40,366 nucleotides of DNA, from positions 1-40,366 of the forward strand of contig CAMOEW010000011.1 of assembly GCA_946612625.1 (NCBI GenBank), read 5' to 3'. Positions within the stretch are counted from its first letter, which is position 1. Every line of letters begins with the position of its first letter. Under the pieces are notes generated by a model. It worked only from the letters and a program-made list of their open reading frames with translations. It was not told where the DNA came from and searched no databases. Shown here in pieces: positions 24,970 through 36,081 of this stretch. The position numbers were made by a program, and so were the translations under genes. The stretch is from an uncultured Prevotella sp. (lineage in GTDB: Bacteria; Bacteroidota; Bacteroidia; Bacteroidales; Bacteroidaceae).

Positions 24970-26259
24970 GTGAAAAGAAATATAAGGATAAAAACATATA
25001 TTTTTTACTTTATAATGCTTCTTTTGTGTGGAGGCACGGCTGACGTATTGGCACAGACAACAGGCGCAAACACAAAGAATGAATATTCAACGGCTGATTC
25101 GATGGAGATGCAGATGGACTCCATTGAATTCAGTCTTATCACATGCGCACCACACGAACAGATTTACAGCCTCTATGGACACACTGCCATCAGGATGATC
25201 GACCGTAGGAAATCAACAAGTCCTACTGATTCAGACGTGGTATTCAATTGGGGAGTGTTCGACTATAACAAGCCACATTTTGTTTCTCGATTTGTATTCG
25301 GGCTGACCGACTATGAGCTCGGTGTCTTTCCCTTTGACTCTTTTTGCAAAGAATACCGTCATTGGGGCAGTCAGGTGACTGAGCAGGTTTTGAACCTCAC
25401 GCCAACTGAAAAAGCGAATCTCCTATATGCCATTATGCTCAACTGCTCAAAGGAGAACAGGGTATATAGATACAACTTTTTCTACGACAACTGCAGCACA
25501 CGTCCGCGAAGAATAATTGAGGGAAGCTTGAACGGCGAACTTCTATATTCTGAGCGACAAGACTATGCCCCAAGTTTCCGCACGATGGTAAGAGAAAAGA
25601 CCAGAAATCATCCATGGGCTACTTTCGGTAACGACTTCCTGCTTGGAGTTGATGCTGACCAGCCTACGAGCAGAAGCGAGCAGGAATTTCTGCCAGAGAA
25701 CCTGATGTATGATTTCGACCAGGCTCAGATATACAGCAATGGAGAATACCGTCCATTGGTTAAAGAGCGCAGAATGGTAGTCAGCCCTGGAGTTCAGATA
25801 ATAGAAAACGATTTTCCCTTGTCACCTACGTGGACAGGAATTCTCATTCTGGCTGCAACACTGATAATTATTCTGACAGAATACCGACGTCACACATACT
25901 ATAAACTATATACCGTCTTATTGATGACCATAGTAGGAGTCATGGGATGTGTACCGACAATAATGATATTTTCAGAGCATCCGACAGTGAGTCTTAACCT
26001 TCAGATTCTACTGTTCAACCCTACTCACCTAATGTTTATCCCAGCGGTGATTCGTGGAAAGAATTCTACTTACATGAGGCTGCTACTCGCGATGTTTATA
26101 GCTTTTGAAATCGGAGCTATCTTCCAAAGCTATGCCGACGGCATACAATTTTTGGCACTATCATTGCTAAGTAGGGAGTGGATAAGGTTAGGAGGCTACG
26201 CCCCCAGCGCCGAAAGAAGTGAAAACAAGAGCCTACGCTCCCAGCACATGAAAATTTGA
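24970..26259 (+). CDS. DUF4105 (Lnb N-terminal periplasmic domain) protein with C-terminal membrane helices
   Basis: A 429-residue protein starting with GTG. A signal peptide (to about LAQ29) is followed by a DUF4105/LNB domain with the conserved His71 (SLYGHTAIRM) and Cys175 (YNFFYDNCSTRPR), a His/Cys pair that in this fold is suspected to be catalytic, possibly a peptidase- or acyltransferase-type site; activity is unproven. The LPENLMYDFDQA segment ends the soluble part. About five hydrophobic segments follow (WTGILILAATLIIILTEY onward), so the protein is anchored in the inner membrane with its domain in the periplasm. The next gene starts 4 bp after it ends. Confidence 0.82.
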   Translation: MKRNIRIKTYIFYFIMLLLCGGTADVLAQTTGANTKNEYSTADSMEMQMDSIEFSLITCAPHEQIYSLYGHTAIRMIDRRKSTSPTDSDVVFNWGVFDYNKPHFVSRFVFGLTDYELGVFPFDSFCKEYRHWGSQVTEQVLNLTPTEKANLLYAIMLNCSKENRVYRYNFFYDNCSTRPRRIIEGSLNGELLYSERQDYAPSFRTMVREKTRNHPWATFGNDFLLGVDADQPTSRSEQEFLPENLMYDFDQAQIYSNGEYRPLVKERRMVVSPGVQIIENDFPLSPTWTGILILAATLIIILTEYRRHTYYKLYTVLLMTIVGVMGCVPTIMIFSEHPTVSLNLQILLFNPTHLMFIPAVIRGKNSTYMRLLLAMFIAFEIGAIFQSYADGIQFLALSLLSREWIRLGGYAPSAERSENKSLRSQHMKI

Positions 26260-26263
26260 AGAG

Positions 26264-27670
26264 ATGAATCGCTGCATATACATAACACTGCTTACAGTAC
26301 TCGGATTTAACTCTGATTCCATCGCACAGTCGATGAAACAGCCTCCACGTTTGGTGGTCAATATAACCATTGACCAGCTGCGCAGTGATTATCTTGAACT
26401 TTACGCGCCGCTCTATGGCAACGATGGTTTTAAGCGACTGCTCAATGAAGGCCTTGTCTTCGCCAACGCGTCTTACCCTTTCGCTCCCGTTGACCGCGCC
26501 TCTGCCACGGCATTGTTAGCAACTGGCACGTCTCCTTATTATAATAGTATCGTTGCAAGCGAATGGCTGAACAGGAACACGTTGCAACCCGAGAGTTGCG
26601 TGAAAGCAACGGGCAAAGCGCTCCTTTCACCCGAAAACATTCTCACATCTACCGTCGGCGATGAACTGAAAATGGCGACACAAGGTCAGGCAGGAGTGTT
26701 TTCGATTGCTCCATACTCCGATGCTTCCATAATTTCTGCAGGCCATGCCGCCAACGGAGCTGCATGGCCAAAAAACGGCAAGTGGGAAAACAGCGGCTAT
26801 TACTCACCGGCTAACTCATTGCTGCAAAGCTACTGCCGACGACAGACGGTCACTCACGATATCAACAAAAGCATCATCGACCTTGCACTGAGCATCATCC
26901 ACGACGGCACGGCAGGTGCCGACAGCATCACCGACATATTGAACATTATGTTCGCACGGTATCCATACACTATCGAAACGAAGCCACACACAGGCGATAG
27001 GATGCTTGAGGCCTACACCAGTCTTGATAGGAATATTGCAGAGCTGGTAAGAGCTGTCGAAGACAGAATGCCGTTGGAGCGCGTGCTTTTTGTACTTACA
27101 GGAACAGGTTACAGCGAGGAAGAGGAAAAAGACAACGAACGATTCCGGATTCCAACAGGCCAATTCAATATCACCCGCACAAAGAATCTGTTAAACATCT
27201 ATCTGTCAGCAATATATGGCAACGGGCAGTATGTCGAGGCGAACTACAAGACACATCTCTACCTGAACAGAAAACTTATCGACCGGAAAAACATTAACTA
27301 CAGTGACGTGCTCAGGCGGTCACAAGAATTTCTGCTCGACATCAGCGGAGTGCGCAATGTATATACGAGCCTACAACTGAGACTCTCCGACAGTAATTTT
27401 ATACGCAATATAAGAAACGGTTTCTATTCCGAACGTAGCGGCGACATCATTATCGAAGTGTCTCCGGGGTGGAAAACCATTGATGAAGACAGGAACACGT
27501 CCTACACACAGAGACTTGGCAACATTCAATTCCCGATAGTATTCTTCGGAGCCGGCATCAACCATGAATGCATCACCTCGCCGGTGACCACCGACCGTAT
27601 TGCTCCGACAATAGCCAAGACAATAAGGATAAGAGCCCCGAACGCTTGCACAGCAATACCGCTGTTCTAA
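26264..27670 (+). CDS. Alkaline phosphatase-superfamily protein lacking active-site residues
   Basis: A 468-residue exported protein (signal peptide to about SIAQ22). Its frame is that of PafA-like phosphatases: IDQLRSDYL with Asp37, [19 protein letters not shown], and the C-terminal [27 protein letters not shown]. The rest of the metal site is missing by eye. The nucleophile Thr of the usual T-x-P-(G/N)-H-A-S block aligns with Ala74 (APVDRAS). The usual ADHG is FVLTGTGY. The D-x-x-G-H block before the 'YTSLDRNI' helix and the late His are absent. It is therefore probably a non-catalytic member or a much altered enzyme. Between DUF4105 and secA, in one run. Confidence 0.78.
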   Translation: MNRCIYITLLTVLGFNSDSIAQSMKQPPRLVVNITIDQLRSDYLELYAPLYGNDGFKRLLNEGLVFANASYPFAPVDRASATALLATGTSPYYNSIVASEWLNRNTLQPESCVKATGKALLSPENILTSTVGDELKMATQGQAGVFSIAPYSDASIISAGHAANGAAWPKNGKWENSGYYSPANSLLQSYCRRQTVTHDINKSIIDLALSIIHDGTAGADSITDILNIMFARYPYTIETKPHTGDRMLEAYTSLDRNIAELVRAVEDRMPLERVLFVLTGTGYSEEEEKDNERFRIPTGQFNITRTKNLLNIYLSAIYGNGQYVEANYKTHLYLNRKLIDRKNINYSDVLRRSQEFLLDISGVRNVYTSLQLRLSDSNFIRNIRNGFYSERSGDIIIEVSPGWKTIDEDRNTSYTQRLGNIQFPIVFFGAGINHECITSPVTTDRIAPTIAKTIRIRAPNACTAIPLF

Positions 27671-27719
27671 TAGAGAATTGATAATTGTAAATAGTAAAAT
27701 AAGTATAATAGTAAATATA

Positions 27720-31085
<3,366 letters not shown>

Positions 31086-31135
31086 ATTTAGAAGCCGACG
31101 CTCTTCCTGCGTCAAAACACTTGTAGAATAGAATA

Positions 31136-31834
31136 ATGATAAGAATAGACAATCTCAAGAAGCAGTTTGGCGAGAACGTCGCCTGTGATATCCCGTCGCT
31201 GACAATCGGCGACGGCGATATCCTTGGTCTTGTCGGCAACAACGGTGCCGGCAAGACTACTCTCTTCCGCCTGTTACTCGACCTGATAAAGGCAGACGAC
31301 GGTGAGGTAAGTCTCGATGGAATAAACCCGGCAGAGAGTGAAGAGTGGAAGCAAACCACCGGTTCGTATATTGACGAGGGATTCCTCATCGACTTTCTCA
31401 CCCCGGAGGAGTTTTTCAAGTTTCTTGCAAAAATATCAGGAATATCGCAGCAAGAAGCCGACGAACGTCTGCGTGACTTTGAGCGTTTTGCCAATGGTGA
31501 GGTGTTCGGCCACAATAAGCTCATACGCAACCTCTCGGCAGGCAACAAGCAGAAAGTAGGAATAATATCGGCACTCTTTGGACGGCCAAAGACAGTTATC
31601 CTCGACGAGCCGTTCAACTTCCTCGACCCGTCGAGCCAGAACATCCTGAAGCAACTGCTCACAGACTACAACAAGGCGACCGGCGCAACAATACTCGTGA
31701 GCAGCCACAACCTCGCCCACACCATCGACATCTCAACGCGTATCGTGCTACTTGAACATGGAAAGGTGATTGAAGACCTGCCTAACGACGGAGGAAGCGC
31801 CGCCAAGCAACTTGACGAATACTTTAACGTTTAG
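31136..31834 (+). CDS. ABC transporter ATP-binding protein
   Basis: A 232-residue single nucleotide-binding domain. Walker A GNNGAGKTTLF (about 36-46), Q-loop near TTGSYIDEGF, signature LSAGNKQKVGI, Walker B KTVILDEPFNFLDP, H-loop VSSHNLAH. The variant signature (LSAGN in place of LSGGQ) and small size resemble ATPases of exporter type (CcmA/ABC-2 class). No permease gene is next to it: the neighbours are secA (50 bp upstream) and the MBOAT gene (20 bp downstream). Substrate unknown; the permease may be elsewhere. Confidence 0.88.
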   Translation: MIRIDNLKKQFGENVACDIPSLTIGDGDILGLVGNNGAGKTTLFRLLLDLIKADDGEVSLDGINPAESEEWKQTTGSYIDEGFLIDFLTPEEFFKFLAKISGISQQEADERLRDFERFANGEVFGHNKLIRNLSAGNKQKVGIISALFGRPKTVILDEPFNFLDPSSQNILKQLLTDYNKATGATILVSSHNLAHTIDISTRIVLLEHGKVIEDLPNDGGSAAKQLDEYFNV

Positions 31835-31854
31835 ACACTGTCAATCCGAGCGGA

Positions 31855-33291
31855 ATGCTATTCAATTCATTCGAGTTCCTGCTGTTCTTACCGACGGTCT
31901 TTCTGCTCTACTGGTTCGTATTCCGCGAACGCAGAGTTCAGAACATGTTCATTGTGGTATGCAGTTATATATTCTATGGCTGGTGGGATTGGAAATTCCT
32001 TTTCCTGATAGCTTTCACATCGCTATGCAGCTATATCAGCGGCATATTGATAGAGAGACATGATGGCAGGCGCCAATTGCAACAATGCATCAGTGCGTCC
32101 AACATCATCATCAATCTGATTATCCTTGGAGTATTCAAATACTACAACTTCTTTGTTGACAATATTGCGGTGATTACGCGGTCTTTTGGCCACGAACTCG
32201 ACTGGCCGACGCTCAACATCGTACTCCCTGTAGGCATCAGTTTCTACACATTCCAAGCCCTGAGTTATACCATAGATGTGTATAGAGGTAACATCCGGGC
32301 TACCCACGACCCCATTGAGTTCTTTGCCTACATCAGTTTCTTCCCCCAGCTTGTAGCTGGTCCTATTGAACGTGCGACAAACCTTCTGCCACAATTCCAG
32401 TCGAGGCGGTCGTTCGACTACGGCAAAGCCGTTGACGGATGCCGGCAGATGCTCTGGGGATTTTTCAAGAAGATGGTGGTAGCCGACAACTGCGCCATCG
32501 TTGTGAACAAATACTGGGATTCCTACGACATGTATCCCGGCGCACAGCTGCTGGTAGTGGCCGTCCTGTTCTCTTTTCAGATATACTGCGACTTCTCCGG
32601 CTACAGCGATATAGCTATTGGCAGTGCTCGTCTTCTCGGATTTAATCTGAAGCGAAACTTCCACTATCCCTATTTCTCTCGCGACATTTCAGAGTTCTGG
32701 CGCAGGTGGCACATCTCGCTGATGACATGGTTCCGCGACTACATATACTTCCCCCTTGGCGGTAGCCGCTGCTCACGGGCTAAAGTCATCCGCAACACCG
32801 TTATAGTATTCTTAGTAAGTGGCCTTTGGCACGGTTCAGACTGGACGTTCGTCGTCTGGGGGCTCTACCATGCACTTCTGATAGCCTTGTTCATGACGCT
32901 CGGACTACGGCATAAATATGAGCATGTAGCAGCTTACGGTAAGAAGCTACCGTCGCTCAAAGAACTGTCGCAGATCATGCTTACGTTCCTGCTGGTAGTC
33001 GTAGGGTGGATTATATTCCGTTCGGAAAATATTACCCAGGCAGCAGGATTCCTTTCGCAGATGCTCTCTCCCACCCTGTTCCACTTCATCGGACTGCACG
33101 ACACTCCGGTACTGTTTTATTGCCTTGCAGTCATCATCATCGAATGGATTCAGCGCGACAAGGAACATGCCCTTGACGTAGGCGCCGTGAAGTCACGCTT
33201 TACGAGATATGCCATCTACACTGCCGTAGTATATGCTATATATGTGTATGCTCCTAAAGAGATGAGCGAGTTTATCTATTTTCAGTTTTAG
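31855..33291 (+). CDS. MBOAT family O-acyltransferase (AlgI/PatA-like)
   Basis: A 478-residue polytopic membrane protein. The family markers are NSFEFLLFLPTVFLLYWF at the N-terminus, PVGISFYTFQALSYTIDVYRG, FFPQLVAGPIERA, FWRRWHISLMTWFRDYIYFPLGG (His286) and SGLWHGSDWTFVVWG (His326, the likely catalytic His). Such proteins move acyl, mostly acetyl, groups across the membrane for O-acylation of alginate, peptidoglycan, teichoic acids or exopolysaccharide. The SGNH gene 4 bp downstream is the expected periplasmic partner. The modified polymer is unknown. Confidence 0.93.
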   Translation: MLFNSFEFLLFLPTVFLLYWFVFRERRVQNMFIVVCSYIFYGWWDWKFLFLIAFTSLCSYISGILIERHDGRRQLQQCISASNIIINLIILGVFKYYNFFVDNIAVITRSFGHELDWPTLNIVLPVGISFYTFQALSYTIDVYRGNIRATHDPIEFFAYISFFPQLVAGPIERATNLLPQFQSRRSFDYGKAVDGCRQMLWGFFKKMVVADNCAIVVNKYWDSYDMYPGAQLLVVAVLFSFQIYCDFSGYSDIAIGSARLLGFNLKRNFHYPYFSRDISEFWRRWHISLMTWFRDYIYFPLGGSRCSRAKVIRNTVIVFLVSGLWHGSDWTFVVWGLYHALLIALFMTLGLRHKYEHVAAYGKKLPSLKELSQIMLTFLLVVVGWIIFRSENITQAAGFLSQMLSPTLFHFIGLHDTPVLFYCLAVIIIEWIQRDKEHALDVGAVKSRFTRYAIYTAVVYAIYVYAPKEMSEFIYFQF

Positions 33292-33295
33292 CACC

Positions 33296-34210
33296 ATGAA
33301 GAGTTTCATCCTGAAGATTATAGCATTCTCCGTATGCCTTGCCGTGCCGCCTTTCATCTTGCAGCATATATACGACAATGCGGCATGTTCTTACGACAAG
33401 ACATGGCTTTATCATGAAATAAGCACAGCCTACAAGGACAGTTCGAATGCCGACCTGATTATTCTCGGCAATTCGCGCGGAGCCAACTATAATGTTGAAA
33501 TTATCGACTCGACTCTGTCGTTGCGAAGCACAAACCTGGCCATTGCCGGCTATCCCTTCGACTTCATCTACAATATAATGTATAAAGGCTACTCCCGACA
33601 TAACCGAAATCCCAGATACATTATTATTGACATCGGTCCTTGGGTTTTCTTCCACGACGTGAACCCTAACTACCGAATCGAGTTTCTGCCATATATCGAC
33701 CGGCCGGAATTTGAATTCTTGATAAAGAAGTGCCCGGAGCTTACGCCTGCCGACAAGTATCTGCCGACGAAATACATGGGACTCGTCTCACAATGCATCA
33801 CAAACTATATCAATTTTGTATTTTCCGACAGCGTGCAGCCGGAAACGCAATCAGGCTATCAACGAGTCTGCTTTGGCGAAGAAAAGTTCCATCCGTTGGA
33901 AAACGATTCCGACAAGGTTGCTCTGTTCATCAGTTTCCTTAAGGAATGCAAAGCCAAAGGCATAAAGGCGGTCATGATTTGCTCACCCATGCACACAGTG
34001 GATGCCTGTCCGCATTTCGACATGAAAAAATTCACGGAGATGGTAAATGCCATCTCCGCGAAAGAGGGAGTACCGTTTATAGACTATACGCGGCTCTATG
34101 GTTCGGATACTCTGCGTTTTTCAAACGAGATGCACCTCAACGACGAAAGCCAGAAAGCCTATACGCATACAATTTGCAAGGAGCTGAAATCACGCGGCTT
34201 TATTCCTTGA
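33296..34210 (+). CDS. SGNH-fold protein, partner of the MBOAT acyltransferase
   Basis: A 304-residue protein with an N-terminal signal anchor (FILKIIAFSVCLAVPPFIL). Block I of the SGNH hydrolase family is LIILGNSRGANYN (nucleophile Ser60). A C-terminal block FSNEMHLNDE holds His280 but has Asn277 where the usual Asp of DxxH stands. This is the layout of AlgX/AlgJ/DltD-type partners that take the acyl group from an MBOAT protein and place it on a polysaccharide. The end overlaps the convergent SPFH gene by 11 bp. Confidence 0.8.
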   Translation: MKSFILKIIAFSVCLAVPPFILQHIYDNAACSYDKTWLYHEISTAYKDSSNADLIILGNSRGANYNVEIIDSTLSLRSTNLAIAGYPFDFIYNIMYKGYSRHNRNPRYIIIDIGPWVFFHDVNPNYRIEFLPYIDRPEFEFLIKKCPELTPADKYLPTKYMGLVSQCITNYINFVFSDSVQPETQSGYQRVCFGEEKFHPLENDSDKVALFISFLKECKAKGIKAVMICSPMHTVDACPHFDMKKFTEMVNAISAKEGVPFIDYTRLYGSDTLRFSNEMHLNDESQKAYTHTICKELKSRGFIP

Positions 34211-35141
34211 ACAGATCTTTTATACCGCCGATGCTACCCATAAGATTGGTAGCCTCGTATGGCAGATACACGGTCTTTGTCTTATTGCCGTCGGCTACCT
34301 CGGCAAGCATCTGAATGTACTTCTGGGCAAGCAGGTAGTTGGCCGGATTGGTGGTCTTGCCCACTGCCTCGGTAATCAGCTCAATAGCCTTTGCCTCGGC
34401 CTCGGCTTTGCGGATGCGGGCCTGAGCCTCACCGTCAGCTTCGAGTATCGCTTTCTCCTTGGCAGCCTGAGCCTTGTTAATTACAGCAGTCTTCTCACCC
34501 TCCGATGCCAGGATTTCTGCCGCCTTCTCGCCTTCGGATGTAAGAATCTGGGCACGCTTGTTACGCTCTGCCTGCATCTGCTTCTCCATCGCATTGAGCA
34601 CGCTCACCGGTGGTGTGATGTCCTGAAGCTCCACGCGGTTCACCTTTACTCCCCACTTGTCGGTAGCATCATCGAGCACGGCACGCAGCTTGGTATTGAT
34701 GGTATCGCGGCTAGTGAGCGTCTCGTCGAGTTCCAGCTCACCGATGATGTTACGCAGTGTGGTCTGGGTGAGTTTCTCAATGGCATTTGGCAGATTTGAA
34801 ATCTCATATACAGCCTTGAACGGATCTACAATCTGGAAATAAAGCAGAGCGTTGATTTCCATCTGAATATTATCCTTGGTGATAACATTCTGCGACGGGA
34901 AGTCATATACCTGTTCGCGAAGATCGATGTCGGTGGAATAGCTGTATCGACCACGGTTGAGCACAACGATGGTCTTGGCACGGTCGATGAACGGGATGAT
35001 GATATTGATGCCCGGTTTCAGCGTGGCGTAGTACTTTCCGAGACGCTCAATAATCTTCGTCTCCGACTGAGGGATAATCACAAGTGCCATCTTTGCAAAG
35101 ACAAGCACCAAAAACACCAAAACACCTAATAAATAAATCAT
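34200..35141 (-). CDS. SPFH/band 7 (paraslipin-type) membrane protein
   Basis: A 313-residue stomatin-like protein. One N-terminal membrane segment (MIYLLGVLVFLVLVFAKMALVII), then a band 7/SPFH domain: IIPQSETKIIERLGKYYATLKPGINIIIPFIDR, DFPSQNVITKDNIQMEINALLYFQI, and ELQDITPP at its end. An Ala/Glu/Lys-rich coiled coil follows (about 190-265), then a C-terminal paraslipin region (YLLAQKYIQML...). These proteins form ring-like oligomers in membrane microdomains and act with NfeD-type partners in membrane protein quality control. nfeD lies 32 bp upstream, supporting a pair. Confidence 0.93.
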   Translation of the reverse strand: MIYLLGVLVFLVLVFAKMALVIIPQSETKIIERLGKYYATLKPGINIIIPFIDRAKTIVVLNRGRYSYSTDIDLREQVYDFPSQNVITKDNIQMEINALLYFQIVDPFKAVYEISNLPNAIEKLTQTTLRNIIGELELDETLTSRDTINTKLRAVLDDATDKWGVKVNRVELQDITPPVSVLNAMEKQMQAERNKRAQILTSEGEKAAEILASEGEKTAVINKAQAAKEKAILEADGEAQARIRKAEAEAKAIELITEAVGKTTNPANYLLAQKYIQMLAEVADGNKTKTVYLPYEATNLMGSIGGIKDLFKE

Positions 35142-35173
35142 AATGTTAAGATTTTAAGTTAGTTATTCTATCG

Positions 35174-35626
35174 TTAATTCTCTATTCTCCTGACTGTGAT
35201 GATTATGCTCTCGCGCCCCACAACCTCTACTTTCGTTCCTACAGGTATTTCCTCCTGACTGTCGGCAACAGCCTTCCAGTCGTCGCCGCCAAGAGCCACA
35301 CGACCAAAGCCGCCAGCCGGAATAGCCGTGCTGACGACTCCTGTCTGTCCTATGATGGCGTCGGCATTGCTCACACGTTCACTGTCGTTCCGGTGCAAAT
35401 ATCGTAAGGCAAAAGGACGGACGAAAAAGATGCTCAACGCCGAAAAAAAGATGAATACGGCAAGCTGCCAGAAAAAGCCCACAAACGGCGCTGCTATCGT
35501 AGCTGCCACTGCTCCTATAGAGAAGCAAACGATGAAAAAATCGCCATTCATTAGCTCGACAATCAGACATACGACGGAAACCACCGCCCACATCTGCCAC
35601 AAATTTGCAGATAAATACTCAATCAT
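35174..35626 (-). CDS. NfeD-like protein
   Basis: A 150-residue short NfeD. Three or four membrane segments (about 10-70: MWAVVSVVCLIVELMNGDFFIVCFSIGAVAATIAAPF...) precede a soluble OB-fold domain (VGQTGVVSTAIPAGG-type segment, then VPVGTKVEVVGRESIIITVRRIEN-like end, seen here as IPVGTKVEVVGRES). NfeD proteins occur with SPFH proteins as a membrane pair. This is the short NfeD1b-type form without the protease domain. Own consensus promoter. Confidence 0.92.
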   Translation of the reverse strand: MIEYLSANLWQMWAVVSVVCLIVELMNGDFFIVCFSIGAVAATIAAPFVGFFWQLAVFIFFSALSIFFVRPFALRYLHRNDSERVSNADAIIGQTGVVSTAIPAGGFGRVALGGDDWKAVADSQEEIPVGTKVEVVGRESIIITVRRIEN

Positions 35627-35670
35627 AGTTTCTTATTTTTTACTCTTACTATTTTTACTGTTTCATGATG

Positions 35671-35702
35671 CAAAGATAGTTTTTTTCTTCTGAACTTCCA
35701 AA
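35671..35702 (-). promoter_or_regulatory. nfeD promoter
   Basis: On the minus strand TTTG (35699-35702), a 20-bp spacer, TATCTTTG (35671-35678). Full consensus, about 45 bp before nfeD. Confidence 0.75.
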
Positions 35703-35744
35703 TTTTCATGACTAATAATGCATGATAAAATTACGAATAACAAG

Positions 35745-35949
35745 CTGTCGTTCCGAGCACAACTATTTCCACGATTTCAGAATTCCTGTCGTTCCGAACG
35801 ACAGCATTTCTGTTTTCTCAGTTTCCTTTGTGTTCCGAACGACAGCATTTCCGCGATTTCAGAATTCCCGTCGTTCCGAACGACAGCATTTCCGTTTTCT
35901 CAGAATTCTCTGTGTTCCGAACGACAGCATTTCCGCGATTTCAGAATTC
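35745..35949. repeat. Five tandem ~41-bp repeats with a palindromic core
   Basis: Units lie at 35745-35785, 35786-35825, 35826-35867, 35868-35908 and 35909-35949 (40-42 bp each). Each has the core GTTCCGA; the best copy (unit 2) is a palindrome of CTGTCGTTC and GAACGACAG around a central C. The core is followed by CATTTC and then by one of two tails: CCGCGATTTCAGAATTC-like in units 1, 3, 5, or TGTTTTCTCAG-like in units 2 and 4. The units therefore alternate, giving an ~82-bp higher-order repeat. The array fills the gap between nfeD (-) and feoAB (+). ORFs across it are by-products. Confidence 0.88.
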
Positions 35950-36051
35950 TCTTCGCAAAAATCGATAGCAAATGACCGCCCAGCATCCCTAAAAGTAGGT
36001 ATTCTGATGTTCTGATGAGCGTGAATTTGCTAAAGTTTGAAAACTTTTTTG

Positions 36052-36071
36052 TACTTTTGCACGCAAAAGTA
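36052..36071. promoter_or_regulatory. feoAB -7 box inside a perfect dyad
   Basis: TACTTTTG at 36052-36059 is a consensus -7 box. It is half of a perfect inverted repeat, TACTTTTGC, AC, GCAAAAGTA, covering 20 bp. The feoAB ATG is 10 bp further on. TTTG at 36026-36029 is a -33 candidate, with a longer than usual 22-bp spacer. The dyad is well placed to be an operator for an iron-responsive repressor. Confidence 0.55.
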
Positions 36072-36081
36072 TTTATTACCA

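Noticed and set aside
27678..27719. SecA start 14 codons upstream
   Set aside because: The extension ([13 protein letters not shown]) is A/T-rich intergenic sequence and SecA homology begins at [11 protein letters not shown].
31136..34210. Antibiotic or capsule export locus
   Set aside because: Only one ATPase and an acylation pair are present, with no permease, polymerase or flippase, so a complete export system cannot be claimed.
35745..35949. Possible CRISPR array
   Set aside because: The 'spacers' repeat themselves in an alternating pattern and units are only 40-42 bp in all with a ~17-bp constant part. No cas gene is near. It is a tandem repeat.
35718..36015. Overlapping ORFs of 85 and 97 codons in the repeat array
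   Set aside because: Their apparent protein repeats (SERQHF, PNDSIS) simply follow the DNA repeats; two frames are open at once for the same reason, and no start signal fits.
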